A stretch of DNA of 48,004 nucleotides from an uncultured Muribaculaceae bacterium (GCA_934663645.1 CAKUKR010000005.1:1-48004); one strand, 5' to 3'; counted from the first letter of the stretch, positions 25,265 through 35,245 are shown. Numbers and translations are program-made. Notes: a model not told the origin generated them from the sequence alone.

Positions 25265-26803
25265 TTATCCACGGTCATTTGCCGGCTGGTGCGTGTCACG
25301 CAGCAGGTCGTTGACAGTCTTGACGGGGTTGAATGTCGAGGCCGGCACTTCCACGAACACGGTGTTCCAGTCAGACATTGCGCCGTTCCACAACCCCGGC
25401 AGTTCCAGAGCCTTAATCTCGACGCCGCCACGGCTCTTCTGGGAGATGAAGCCGGTCTGCGGGTCTACATAGTCGGGGAGGTTGAACTTCACTCCATGGA
25501 AGTCGCGTATGGCACATACCAGGTCCACAGGGTTGAAGTGGGTGGCCTGTCTCGCTATCTCAGCCGAGCGGCTGTCAGTCATGTCTATCTGTGAGGACTC
25601 GAGTATCTGGGGCGACACCGTGCCGTCGGGATTGCGTGCGAGGAACGGGCCTCCGCCAGGTTCGCCCTCGTTGACGACCATGCCGCATACACGCACCGGA
25701 CGGTTGAACTTGCGGCGCAGGTAGCCGGCCGTTGCATCAGCGTCTGCCGTCTCCATGCCGTCATGGGTTATGCACAGCGTCTCACGCGCAAAGGCAAGCA
25801 TCTCTGCAAGTTCTGCCGGCGAGGGAGTGCCGTTGCCAAGCACGCTGCAATAGCGGTCAATCTGCTGTTTGACAGCTGCGAGCACGCCACCCAGCACTTT
25901 CTTGTATGCCACAGTATCACCTCGACGGCTGTCGGGGACAACGTTGTCGATGTTCTTGAGGAAAACGAAGTCGGCATCGAGGTCGTTGAGGTTCTCAATC
26001 AACGCGCCGTGGCCACCCGGGCGGAAGAAGAGCGAGCCGTCCTCGCGGTAGGGCGAGCCGTCCATGGCAGCAGCCACGGTGTCGGTCGAAGGTTTCTGTA
26101 TGCTGAACGAGATGTCGAACTTCACGCCGTATTCACGCTCCATGCGCCGGCAGACCTCCTCGACCTTGGCGCATGCGGCAGCGAGATGCTCGGGGCTGAT
26201 GGTGAAATGCACGCGGGCAATGCCGTCATTGCCGGCAGCATACTGCGCACCCTCGGCGAGCTGCTCCTCGAGGGGAGTGCGCGTGCCGCCCATGACCTTG
26301 TGAAACTCCAGCAAGGCCTTGGGCATGTTCCCGTAGCCCAGTCCCTCGTCAGAAACGAGCAGCTGCGCTACCTCACGGAAACGCCCCTCGGCGATGAGGG
26401 AGAGGACGCTCTTGCCGGTCACTCGCATAGCGGCCTTGTTCAGCAGCGGGAAGAAGGCAAAATCGGTGATGCGGGCAAAGAACGCCTTCATGAAGTCGGT
26501 GTCGGGTGTTTCCGCGCTGGAGTTGATGAAAGCGAACACGTTCTTGAACATACGTGAGGCAGCACCAGAGGCAGGCACCATTTTCACCACCTTTGCCCCG
26601 CTGGCAATGCAGGTGTCCCATAGGGCGGAGTAACGCTGCGCCTCCTCGTCTGTCGGGCGCATGATGCCACTGCCGACAGTGGCGGCCGCATCGATGTGCA
26701 CTGGGGGGAAGCCACTGGCAATCATCGCGAGCTGGCGGTCGAGTTGTTCCTCGCTTATTCCCTTGGCGTCAAGCAGTTGGATGTCTTTCTTGTCGAGTTT
26801 CAT
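25265..26803 (-). CDS. DUF4301-family protein
   Basis: The 512-residue protein matches the DUF4301 family that is widespread in Bacteroidetes. Recognisable blocks are KMVPASGAASRMFKNVFAF near residue 75, YGNMPKALLEFHK, FRPGGHGALIENLNDLDADFVFLKNIDNVVPD, and GMVVNEGEPGGGPFLARNPDG. The pattern (glycine-rich start, then GHGALIENLN and KNIDN) recalls sugar-nucleotidyltransferase-like folds, but the function is not established and I do not assign one. It shares its strand with the amylase. Confidence 0.85.
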   Translation of the reverse strand: MKLDKKDIQLLDAKGISEEQLDRQLAMIASGFPPVHIDAAATVGSGIMRPTDEEAQRYSALWDTCIASGAKVVKMVPASGAASRMFKNVFAFINSSAETPDTDFMKAFFARITDFAFFPLLNKAAMRVTGKSVLSLIAEGRFREVAQLLVSDEGLGYGNMPKALLEFHKVMGGTRTPLEEQLAEGAQYAAGNDGIARVHFTISPEHLAAACAKVEEVCRRMEREYGVKFDISFSIQKPSTDTVAAAMDGSPYREDGSLFFRPGGHGALIENLNDLDADFVFLKNIDNVVPDSRRGDTVAYKKVLGGVLAAVKQQIDRYCSVLGNGTPSPAELAEMLAFARETLCITHDGMETADADATAGYLRRKFNRPVRVCGMVVNEGEPGGGPFLARNPDGTVSPQILESSQIDMTDSRSAEIARQATHFNPVDLVCAIRDFHGVKFNLPDYVDPQTGFISQKSRGGVEIKALELPGLWNGAMSDWNTVFVEVPASTFNPVKTVNDLLRDTHQPANDRG

Positions 26804-26834
26804 AATTGTCTATTTTTGTTGCGGACATCTGGGG

Positions 26835-29042
26835 TCAAGACCTCGAAACGTCCTTTATCCCTTTGGTTGATTTTATCTTTTGCAGCAGCCTGTTTAGCAT
26901 GCTGGTATCGGCGATGCCTATGGTCATGTAGCCCTGGAAAATGCCGTCATGCGAGTCGATGGATATGTTGCGCAGGGTCATGCCCTGGCTTTTCTGTATC
27001 ATCGACGTGACTGTCGTCACCACCTCGATGTCATCGTTGCCGACTATTCGCAGTGTCACAGGCATCATCTCGCCGACACCCTGCTCGCTCCAGCGCGTTG
27101 AAATGATGCGGTAGGGGTATCGGCGGCGAATGTTGGCGGCGTTGGGGCAGTCGCTCTTGTGTATCTTGACAATGCCGTCGGAGGAGATGAAGCCGAACAC
27201 GTCATCGCCGTAAATGGGGTTGCAGCACCGTGCGAAGCGGTAGTTCATGCCTCTCAGCGACTTGTCGCCAATGGTTAGTATCTCCGACTGCTTGCCGGTC
27301 TGTGGCTGTGGCGCGTTGTTTATCTTGAACCCCTCCGCGCTCGCCGGGACATTCTCCTCCTCCGCCTTGCTCTCTGTGTCGAGAGCGTCAGTGTAGCGAG
27401 CAATGAACTTGGCGGCATCGACCTTCTCGTCAGCCACGTCGGCAAAGAAGTCGTTGAGGTACTTGTAACCCATCTTCTTTATGAGACGCATTAGCAGAGC
27501 CTCGTCGATTTCGACCTTGCGGTTGCGGGCGCGGCGTTGCAGCAGCTCCTTTCCAAGCGAGGCTCGGCGAGTGCGCTCCTCGTTGAGGCTTTGACGTATC
27601 TTGTTGCGGGCCTTGGAAGTAACGACAATGTTGAGCCAGTCCTGCTTGGCAGTCTGGGTGGGCGAAGTGACTATCTCTATCGAGTCGCCGTTCTGTATGC
27701 GGTAGTTTATCTTCTTGTGAGCACCGTTGACGACTGCACCCACGCAATGCTCTCCGACACGGCTGTGTATCTGGAAGGCGAAGTCGAGCACCGTCGCGCC
27801 GGCAGGGAGGCGCAGCAGGTCGCCCTTTGGGGTGAAGGCGAACACCTCGCCGCCGTAAGCGTCTATCTTCATGTCCTTCATCAGGCGCATCGGGCCCTCG
27901 TCGGCGTTCTCGAGCACCTCGCGGACATTGTTCATCCAGCGGTCAGCCACATCGGCATGCCCGCCCTTGTACCGCCAGTGTGCGGCAAGGCCTTTCTCCG
28001 CCACCAAGTCCATGGCACGCGAGCGGAACTGCACCTCCACCCACTTGTTGCGCGGCCCCATGACCGTGGCGTGGAGGCTCTCGTAGCCGTTGCTCTTGGG
28101 TATCGTTATCCAGTCGCGCATACGCGCCGGGTTGGCCCGGTACATGTCGGCGACTATCGAATACGCCAGCCAGCAGTCCTGCTTCTCCTTCTCGGGCGGC
28201 GAGTCGAGGATTACGCGGATAGCGAACAGGTCGTATATGTCCGACATATCCACCTTCTTCTTGCGGATTTTTGCCCAGATGGAGGATATTGACTTGGTGC
28301 GCCCTTTGATTTCAAACTTCAGCCCGGCCTCGGAGAGTTTCTGGCTCACGGGCTTGATGAAGTCGGCGATGTATGCGTCGCGGTCACGCTTGGTCTCGTT
28401 GAGGCGTGCGGCTATCTGCTTGTATACCTTGCGGTCGGTGTATTTGAGCGAGAGGTCTTCGAGTTCGCCCTTGATAGCGTACAGGCCGAGGCGGTGTGCA
28501 AGCTGTGCATAGAGGCAGTTGGCCTCAAACGCCACCTCCTGCACCCACTTCTCGTCCGGGTGGAGGTTGATGGCACGCATCAGCGCGAGGTTTTCCACTA
28601 TCATAATTATGATGACGCGGATGTCAGAGGCGAGGGAGAGTAGCAGCCCGCGGAAGTTGTCCTGGTCGGCGTGTATGCCCATGTCGCTGTACCGCTTGAC
28701 ACGCAGCATCCCGTCTATGAGCAGCGCCACGTCGTCGCCCCAGTCCTGACGGACTTGCGCGGAGGTGAACACGCCCTGGCGGACGTATGTGGTCAACGCG
28801 CACGCGGCGAGTATCTCGGGGTCGGCCTCAATCTTCTCGGCAAAGAGGAGGCATAGTGACATCACCATTCGGCAGCGCAGCAGCCCGTGTTCGTCACGCG
28901 GTGAAATGCCTGAAGCCGAGACGGCATCCATGTAGCGGCGGGCTGTCTGCCGCAGTTCTGGAGTCAGGACACGCTCTGCCAGCTCACGGCACTGGCGGCG
29001 CATCGGCACAAGTTCACGTAGTTCGTTGACAGCGGTTTTCAT
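26835..29042 (-). CDS. RelA/SpoT-family (p)ppGpp synthetase with inactive hydrolase domain
   Basis: The 735-residue protein has the long RSH layout: pseudo-hydrolase (1-190), synthetase (about 230-370), TGS (about 400-460), and a C-terminal zinc-finger/ACT region. The synthetase motifs are intact (GRTKSISSIWAKIRKKK, IYDLFAIRVI, WITIPKSNGYESLHATV). In the hydrolase part the metal-binding HD reads TY (ALTTYVRQG) and the LADRLHNMR motif reads IVENLALMR. It is therefore probably a synthesis-only, RelA-type enzyme of the stringent response, with a second Rel elsewhere for hydrolysis (inference). Confidence 0.92.
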   Translation of the reverse strand: MKTAVNELRELVPMRRQCRELAERVLTPELRQTARRYMDAVSASGISPRDEHGLLRCRMVMSLCLLFAEKIEADPEILAACALTTYVRQGVFTSAQVRQDWGDDVALLIDGMLRVKRYSDMGIHADQDNFRGLLLSLASDIRVIIIMIVENLALMRAINLHPDEKWVQEVAFEANCLYAQLAHRLGLYAIKGELEDLSLKYTDRKVYKQIAARLNETKRDRDAYIADFIKPVSQKLSEAGLKFEIKGRTKSISSIWAKIRKKKVDMSDIYDLFAIRVILDSPPEKEKQDCWLAYSIVADMYRANPARMRDWITIPKSNGYESLHATVMGPRNKWVEVQFRSRAMDLVAEKGLAAHWRYKGGHADVADRWMNNVREVLENADEGPMRLMKDMKIDAYGGEVFAFTPKGDLLRLPAGATVLDFAFQIHSRVGEHCVGAVVNGAHKKINYRIQNGDSIEIVTSPTQTAKQDWLNIVVTSKARNKIRQSLNEERTRRASLGKELLQRRARNRKVEIDEALLMRLIKKMGYKYLNDFFADVADEKVDAAKFIARYTDALDTESKAEEENVPASAEGFKINNAPQPQTGKQSEILTIGDKSLRGMNYRFARCCNPIYGDDVFGFISSDGIVKIHKSDCPNAANIRRRYPYRIISTRWSEQGVGEMMPVTLRIVGNDDIEVVTTVTSMIQKSQGMTLRNISIDSHDGIFQGYMTIGIADTSMLNRLLQKIKSTKGIKDVSRS

Positions 29043-29091
29043 GTCGTGTGTAGACGATAGTGTTTCTGTTCCGTGTTCTACATTAATAACG

Positions 29092-29126
29092 CCGCCCGGG
29101 CGCGATTGTTATTTCGGTCCGGGCGG
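29092..29126. repeat. Inverted repeat between ettA and relA
   Basis: CCGCCCGG (29092-29099) and CCGGGCGG (29119-29126) can pair over a 19-nt loop in the 112-bp gap. No promoter consensus is seen in the gap. The repeat may be a partial terminator after ettA. Confidence 0.5.
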
Positions 29127-29154
29127 AAATGTCATGTCGTCAGTTGGCGGTTTG

Positions 29155-30837
<1,683 letters not shown>

Positions 30838-30858
30838 TGATGATGATGTTATATTGTG

Positions 30859-31419
30859 TCAGGAATGGTTGGCCTTGGTGCGGTATTCGCAGCGCACGCG
30901 CCCGTGGGCGATGTTGGAGAGCTTGGAGCGTATGAGCTGCTTGCGTATAGGGGCTATTCGGTCGGTGTAGACCGTGCCCTCGAGGTGGTCGTATTCGTGC
31001 TGTATGATGCGGCTCAGGAAGCCCGTGAACTCCTGCTCATGCTCGCGGAAGTCCTCGTCGAGCCACTGCAGGCGCACGTGTTCGCGCCGTTTGACGGGCT
31101 CTGAAAGCCCGGGCAGGGATAGGCATCCCTCGTCACGCGATATGGGCTGCACGTCCTCCAGCACCTCCAGATAGGGGTTGATGAGCACCATTTTGGAGTC
31201 CTTGCACTCGGGGAACATGTCTGCCACGGCAGAGCCGTCAATGACGATGAGCGATATGGAGCGTCCTATCTGCGGCGCGGCGAGGCCCACGCCTTCGGCA
31301 TGGTACATCGTCTCCCACATGTCAGCGATGAGCTGCTGCAGACCAGGGTAGTCGCGGTCGATGTCCTCGGTCTCTTCACGAAGCACCGGCTGTCCGTACA
31401 GGTAAACAGGTAAAACCAT
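30859..31419 (-). CDS. def: Peptide deformylase
   Basis: The 186-residue enzyme has the three deformylase motifs: EGVGLAAPQIG, EGCLSLPGL (Cys metal ligand) and IQHEYDHLEG (His ligands and Glu). It removes the formyl group from new N-termini using Fe2+ or a similar metal. The start at 31419 lies 27 bp after a perfect promoter box. It heads a def-ettA pair. Confidence 0.97.
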   Translation of the reverse strand: MVLPVYLYGQPVLREETEDIDRDYPGLQQLIADMWETMYHAEGVGLAAPQIGRSISLIVIDGSAVADMFPECKDSKMVLINPYLEVLEDVQPISRDEGCLSLPGLSEPVKRREHVRLQWLDEDFREHEQEFTGFLSRIIQHEYDHLEGTVYTDRIAPIRKQLIRSKLSNIAHGRVRCEYRTKANHS

Positions 31420-31445
31420 TGTCTAATTCAGTTATAATCCGGGTG

Positions 31446-31477
31446 CAAAAATAGTAAAAAAACGGCAGAGGGGCAAA
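31446..31477 (-). promoter_or_regulatory. Promoter of def-ettA
   Basis: On the minus strand TTTG (31477-31474) is followed after 20 bp by TATTTTTG (31453-31446). The -33 lies inside the loop of the upstream hipT terminator hairpin. Confidence 0.8.
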
Positions 31478-31491
31478 CGCCCTCCCCTGCC
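31456..31491 (-). terminator. Rho-independent terminator of the hipBST operon
   Basis: On the minus strand, GGCAGGGGAGGGC (31491-31479) pairs imperfectly with GCCCCTCTGCC (31474-31464), and a T7 tract (31462-31456) follows. It starts 7 bp after the hipT stop and overlaps the def promoter. Confidence 0.8.
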
Positions 31492-31497
31492 TCGCTG

Positions 31498-32445
31498 TCA
31501 CTTTCCCTCGAGCACGGCAAGCCGGCAGTCTATCAGCGAAATCAGAGCCTGCTGCATATCCTCGGGCAGAAAGCTGATGCGTATGAAATCCGCCCACCGT
31601 TGCCTGTACTTCGGGAATTTCGACAGTATCGACGCGGCGACCCTCTCGCTGATGCCTGATTTCGCCATAGCCTCGGCGAAGTTCTGAGGCTTGAGCTTGC
31701 GTTTCCTGCCGACCACCGTAAGTGCCAGCTCCTCCGTGTCGCTTGGCAACACAATGGCTGTCGAGAGCAGGTCGTATGCCGGTGTCAGCATCTGCGTCTC
31801 GCCGTCGGGGGAATAAAGCGAGTAATTCTTCAGGTGCATATCGGCATTACCCACCACCCATGCGAACACTACCTGCTCCCAGTATTTTGCCAAGTCAAGC
31901 AGCGGCACTGTGCTGTATCGGGCTATCTGCTTGGCTATCTGCTCATGCGAGCTGCGGTACTTGTCCTCGGTGAGGCGTTCCGACAGCTGGCACATATCCT
32001 CCATGGCTATCTTGCCGCCGCTTTCAGTGCGGTCTATGCGGCGCGTGATGTAGCACAGTTCGCCGTCATCAAAGCGCAGCAGCGTGTGCGGCACAGTCTC
32101 GATGCGAGCCATTTCTGCAAGGTGCATGGTGACATCCTCGAGTTCGGGGAGGTGCGCGTACATCTCTGTCTGCGGCTTGAGGATATACCGTCCCCACAGC
32201 CCGACTATGGTAAACCGCTTCGGTGCGTCGCTCATGCGGTCAATGTCGAGCGACAGCTTGGGCTGCACGCCGGTCACGGCCGTCTGCGAGCGTACCACCT
32301 CGCGTGCCAACTCCGCGACCTCTGACCTGCGGTATGGCAACACCGGGGCTTGACGCATGCCGAAAATGCGCCGGCAACAGCGGGCATGAAAATCAGTCTC
32401 ACCCTTTGCCAAGGGCTTGTAGCAATACAGGCAACGCTCACTCAT
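31498..32445 (-). CDS. hipT: HipT-like Ser/Thr kinase toxin (HipA without N-terminal subdomain)
   Basis: This is the kinase part of a HipA-family toxin. The ligand loop region reads TAVTGVQPKLSLD, the catalytic loop VGNADMHLKNYSLY (Asp, Asn), and the metal-binding Asp is in TPAYDLLST. It lacks the N-terminal subdomain of full HipA, which is supplied by the next gene upstream, as in HipBST modules. The start carries four cysteines and a histidine (CLYCYKPL, HARCC) that could bind zinc. HipT of enteropathogenic E. coli phosphorylates tryptophanyl-tRNA synthetase; the target here is unknown. It overlaps hipS by 8 bp; a Met at 32454 is also possible. Confidence 0.88.
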   Translation of the reverse strand: MSERCLYCYKPLAKGETDFHARCCRRIFGMRQAPVLPYRRSEVAELAREVVRSQTAVTGVQPKLSLDIDRMSDAPKRFTIVGLWGRYILKPQTEMYAHLPELEDVTMHLAEMARIETVPHTLLRFDDGELCYITRRIDRTESGGKIAMEDMCQLSERLTEDKYRSSHEQIAKQIARYSTVPLLDLAKYWEQVVFAWVVGNADMHLKNYSLYSPDGETQMLTPAYDLLSTAIVLPSDTEELALTVVGRKRKLKPQNFAEAMAKSGISERVAASILSKFPKYRQRWADFIRISFLPEDMQQALISLIDCRLAVLEGK

Positions 32446-32770
32446 GGCTGTCATCGTCCAACGGTTTCACACTCACTGCCCCAATGCAGTCCGCGCAACA
32501 GGCCATCAGCAGCCCCATACGGTCTTCGCGGTCTATCTTCCAGTTGCGGCTCGCTACATCGAGTAGCCACCCTTCTGGAATAAGGCCGTCGAAGAACGGG
32601 AAAATGACGTTGCTGCGGTACGGCTCGCCTCTCAACGGCATGGTGAGGCTGACAGGGCGGCTGTCCCTGGCTATCAGGTATTCAGGACGGTATGCGAACA
32701 GATACCCGTCAGGACGCTCCTCGAGGACACCTGCGAGTGCCTCCTTGTAATATACGGCGGCGCGTCTCAT
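32438..32770 (-). CDS. hipS: HipS-like protein (HipA N-terminal subdomain)
   Basis: The 110-residue product matches the HipA N-terminal subdomain 1 alone: YYKEALAGVLEERPDGYLFAYRPEYL, then VSLTMPLR, FPFFDGLIPEGWLL and DRMGLLMACCADCIGAVSV. In HipBST systems this small protein acts as the antitoxin or modulator of HipT. It overlaps hipB by 4 bp (ATGA) and hipT by 8 bp, so the three are translationally coupled. Confidence 0.87.
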   Translation of the reverse strand: MRRAAVYYKEALAGVLEERPDGYLFAYRPEYLIARDSRPVSLTMPLRGEPYRSNVIFPFFDGLIPEGWLLDVASRNWKIDREDRMGLLMACCADCIGAVSVKPLDDDSHE

Positions 32771-32988
32771 GGCATATCCTCGCTACGCGGTATTGGCACC
32801 GGCCCGCACTGGGCGTTGAACAGCTGAAGCACCTCGTTCACCTTGTCGAGGCGCAGGGTGCGCTTCCCCTGCTCCAGATCGCGCACGAAACGTAGGCTGA
32901 CACCCGACTTCTCCGCCAGGTCTACCTGCGTCAACCGGTATTTCTTGCGCATCCCCTTGACGTATGTCGATAGTATGGTCTTGGTCAT
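32767..32988 (-). CDS. hipB: HipB-like Xre-family antitoxin/repressor
   Basis: The 73-residue protein is a compact lambda-repressor-type helix-turn-helix: RLTQVDLAEKSGVSLRFVRDLEQGKRTLRLDKVNEVLQLF. Its family binds operator DNA before its own operon, together with the partner proteins. It is the first gene of the hipBST order and is preceded by a -7 box and three direct operator-like repeats at 41-bp intervals. Confidence 0.9.
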   Translation of the reverse strand: MTKTILSTYVKGMRKKYRLTQVDLAEKSGVSLRFVRDLEQGKRTLRLDKVNEVLQLFNAQCGPVPIPRSEDMP

Positions 32989-32997
32989 AGAAGGCTC

Positions 32998-33095
32998 GAT
33001 TATATCTTATCGGGGACAAAGTTAGCAAAAATCGGCGAGATTATATCAGTTCGGCGGTAAAATCACCGTCAGACACCCTGATTATACCCTGTCGG
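32998..33095 (-). promoter_or_regulatory. Triple operator array and promoter of hipBST
   Basis: GATTATAYCNNNTCGG occurs three times in the same orientation: 32998-33013 (GATTATATCTTATCGG), 33039-33054 (GATTATATCAGTTCGG) and 33080-33095 (GATTATACCCTGTCGG). The starts are exactly 41 bp apart, about four helical turns. The minus-strand -7 box TAACTTTG lies at 33024-33017, so copy 1 covers the transcription start, copy 2 covers the -33 region and copy 3 lies upstream. This fits autorepression by HipB with cooperative binding on one DNA face (inference). Confidence 0.75.
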
Positions 33096-33240
33096 ATATA
33101 ATTTCACTGTACGGACGGCTTTTATGCTGCAAAACATACGGCTCAATGATGCCAGTCTGCGGACAAACCGCTAATTTCGCGGCTGTACTTAACCAACAGC
33201 AAGTTCATGAAGCATCCACCTATATTGTAAATCATACGCA
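33096..33240. other. Non-coding spacer between hip and ter regulatory regions
   Basis: I see no gene in this 145-bp stretch. The hip operator array lies on one side and the ter promoter module on the other. Confidence 0.5.
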
Positions 33241-33335
33241 ACCGAAACATTGCAGTGCCGCGAGGGGCGAAATGCCCGGTTAACACCGCAATGTTGCAGA
33301 AAAGCTGACAGGGGCGCAACACCGTTGTAACTTTG
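33241..33335 (+). promoter_or_regulatory. ter operon promoter with paired upstream sites
   Basis: The -7 box TAACTTTG is at 33328-33335, without a TTTG -33. Upstream are two 14-bp sites in opposite orientation: CCGAAACATTGCAG (33242-33255) and, on the minus strand, CTGCAACATTGCGG (33299-33286). Each is close to the palindrome CTGCAA-N2-TTGCAG. The inner site ends 28 bp before the -7 box. The same arrangement recurs at 43662-43756. The sites would sit near -49 and -93, typical for an activator (inference). Confidence 0.7.
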
Positions 33336-33378
33336 CAGCGTATTCGACACCGAAACACAACCAAAACAGATACCGAAT

Positions 33379-33924
33379 ATGGCAATCAATCTAAAGAAAG
33401 GTTTCAGCTTCGACCTCGACAAGCTGGCACACGTGACCGTAGAACTCGGCTGGACGCCCAACGCCAGCCCGGGCGAGGAGTTCGACCTCGACGCTTCAGC
33501 GTTCATGCTGGGCGCGAACGGGAGAATCCCCGGCGACAAGTTCTTCGTCTTCTACAACAACCAGACCTCGCCCGACGGCGCGGTGATGTCTGACGGCGAC
33601 GACCTGACTGGCGACGACGGCGAGCAGCTCCACGTTGACCTGGCCCGCGTCAACCCGAATGTGCAGGAGATACTGTTCACAGTCACCATCTACGAGGCAG
33701 CCTCGCGCCACCAGAACTTCGGGCAGATCAGCAGCGCGTACATACAGATACGCAACACTGACACCGGCAACGTGCTGGCCCGCTATGACCTCAACGAGGA
33801 CTTCTCGACGGAGACTGCCGTCGAATTCGCGCGCCTCTACCGCGAGAACGGCGTGTGGAAGTTCCAGGCTCTTGGCAACGGCCGCAACGGAGGCCTTGAG
33901 GCTCTTGTCGCAAAATACGCTTAA
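33379..33924 (+). CDS. terD: TerD-family stress protein (copy 1)
   Basis: The 181-residue protein is a classical TerD: MAINLKKGFSFDLDK start, FDLDASAFML, and the acidic loop SDGDDLTGDDGEQLHVDL (residues 71-88), which in TerD homologues helps to bind calcium. The ends with RYDLNEDFSTETAVEFARLYRENGVWKFQALG are also standard. TerD proteins are cytoplasmic calcium-binding beta-sandwich proteins required for tellurite, phage and colicin resistance phenotypes in other bacteria. It is the first gene of the ter locus, 43 nt after the -7 box. Confidence 0.95.
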   Translation: MAINLKKGFSFDLDKLAHVTVELGWTPNASPGEEFDLDASAFMLGANGRIPGDKFFVFYNNQTSPDGAVMSDGDDLTGDDGEQLHVDLARVNPNVQEILFTVTIYEAASRHQNFGQISSAYIQIRNTDTGNVLARYDLNEDFSTETAVEFARLYRENGVWKFQALGNGRNGGLEALVAKYA

Positions 33925-33951
33925 CCAAACAAATACATACAAAACACTACT

Positions 33952-34614
33952 ATGGCAATACGAATAAAGAAAGGAGACTCTGCAAACCTCACTCTCGAAA
34001 AGTTCTCAGTCGGACTGGGTTGGCACGTCAATGTGGACACCTCGAAATGCGACTTTGACCTCGACGTATCCGCGTTCATGGTCAATGCCTCCGGCAAGAT
34101 ACCGACAGACGACTACCTCGTGTTCTACAACTCGGAGAAGAGACTCGAAGCTGACCAGGACGGCAACCTTACAAACCCGGGACATATAGTTCCATACACC
34201 CATTGGAATAGCAATGACGCTATGCGTGCAGAATCCCGTCCTACCGACCCGAACATGGCGGTAATAGGCTCTATCGACAACGAGGAGGGCGATGACGACG
34301 GTGATGCCGAAACCCTCGACATTGACCTGCGCAAAGTGCCGGCTGACATCAACCGTATAATCATCTGCGTGAGCATTTACGACGCTGTGGCTCGCGGAGG
34401 GCAGAACTTCAGTCAAGTGAGCAACGCCTACATTCGCATTTATGACCCCAAAACAGGCAAGGACGAAGTAATCTACGACCTTACAGAGGACTTCGCCACG
34501 AGCGTGTCCGTGGAGTTTGTTGAACTGCGCCGCACCGGCAGCTCCTGGGTGGTCAAGGCTCTCGGCGTGGGACACAAAGGTGAATTTGACGAACTCGTAA
34601 ACAAATACGCATAA
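33952..34614 (+). CDS. TerD-family stress protein (copy 2, with insertion)
   Basis: The 220-residue protein is a second TerD-family member: IRIKKGDSANLTLEKFSVGLGW, CDFDLDVSAFMVNASGKI, acidic loop NEEGDDDGDAETLDIDL, and RIYDPKTGKDEVIYDLTEDFATSVSVEFVEL. Compared with copy 1 it has about 30 extra residues (around 65-100, rich in Asn, His and Pro) between the first strands and the acidic loop. It lies 27 bp after copy 1, so the two probably arose by duplication and are expressed together. Confidence 0.93.
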   Translation: MAIRIKKGDSANLTLEKFSVGLGWHVNVDTSKCDFDLDVSAFMVNASGKIPTDDYLVFYNSEKRLEADQDGNLTNPGHIVPYTHWNSNDAMRAESRPTDPNMAVIGSIDNEEGDDDGDAETLDIDLRKVPADINRIIICVSIYDAVARGGQNFSQVSNAYIRIYDPKTGKDEVIYDLTEDFATSVSVEFVELRRTGSSWVVKALGVGHKGEFDELVNKYA

Positions 34615-34618
34615 CGCC

Positions 34619-35245
34619 ATGGCAATAGAACTCAAGAAGGGCGGCGACACCCACCGCATAGACCTGCGCAAGACTCCGCAGGGAGAGATAAAAATCAACC
34701 TCGACTGGAGCAAGGGAGGCTTCATGGCCAAACTCACCGGCAAGGACATCGACCTCGACCTGGGCTGCTTCTACGAGCTGCGAAACGGCAACAAGATGCT
34801 CATCGACGGCCTGCAGTTCTCGCACGGCAGAGGGGGCGCACGCAACCAGGTGACACGCCAGGGCTGCTATACGCAAGCTCCGTACATCTGGCATCAGGGC
34901 GACGACCTTGGCAAAAGCGCGGAATCGGGCGAGACGATACTCGTCAACCCGAAGGGCATCTCCGAGATACGCCGCATCACCGTCTACACGTTCATTTACG
35001 ACGGCGTGGCTAAATGGTCGCAGACCAACGCCGTGGTGCGCATCTCTGTGCCGGGCAACGAGGATGTCATCGTCCGCATGGGCGAGCAGGACACCAAGAA
35101 ACGCTTCTGCGCCATAGCCTCCATCGAGATAGGCGACGACAACTCGATGACGGTCAAGAAGCTCGTCACATTCCACGACAGCCATTCCGACTGCGACAAG
35201 GCCTACGGCTGGGGCTTCAAGTACGCCCCCGGCTCGAAGGACTAA
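34619..35245 (+). CDS. Stand-alone TerA C-terminal-domain protein
   Basis: The 208-residue protein matches the C-terminal half of TerA rather than TerD. Matching segments are IKINLDW, DIDLDLGCFYEL, GDDLGKSAESGETILVN, EIRRITVYTFIYDGVAKW, ARFCAIA-type KRFCAIASIEIG, and DKAYGWGFKYAPG at the end. TerA of plasmid ter operons carries a TerD-like N-terminal domain before this part; here that domain is missing and may be supplied by the neighbouring TerD proteins (inference). The gene starts 4 bp after copy 2. Confidence 0.85.
   Translation: MAIELKKGGDTHRIDLRKTPQGEIKINLDWSKGGFMAKLTGKDIDLDLGCFYELRNGNKMLIDGLQFSHGRGGARNQVTRQGCYTQAPYIWHQGDDLGKSAESGETILVNPKGISEIRRITVYTFIYDGVAKWSQTNAVVRISVPGNEDVIVRMGEQDTKKRFCAIASIEIGDDNSMTVKKLVTFHDSHSDCDKAYGWGFKYAPGSKD

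Noticed and set aside
32998..33095. Three spaced repeats considered as a small CRISPR array
   Set aside because: Repeats are only 16 bp and imperfect, spacers are 25 bp, no cas genes are near, and position on the hip promoter explains them better as operators.
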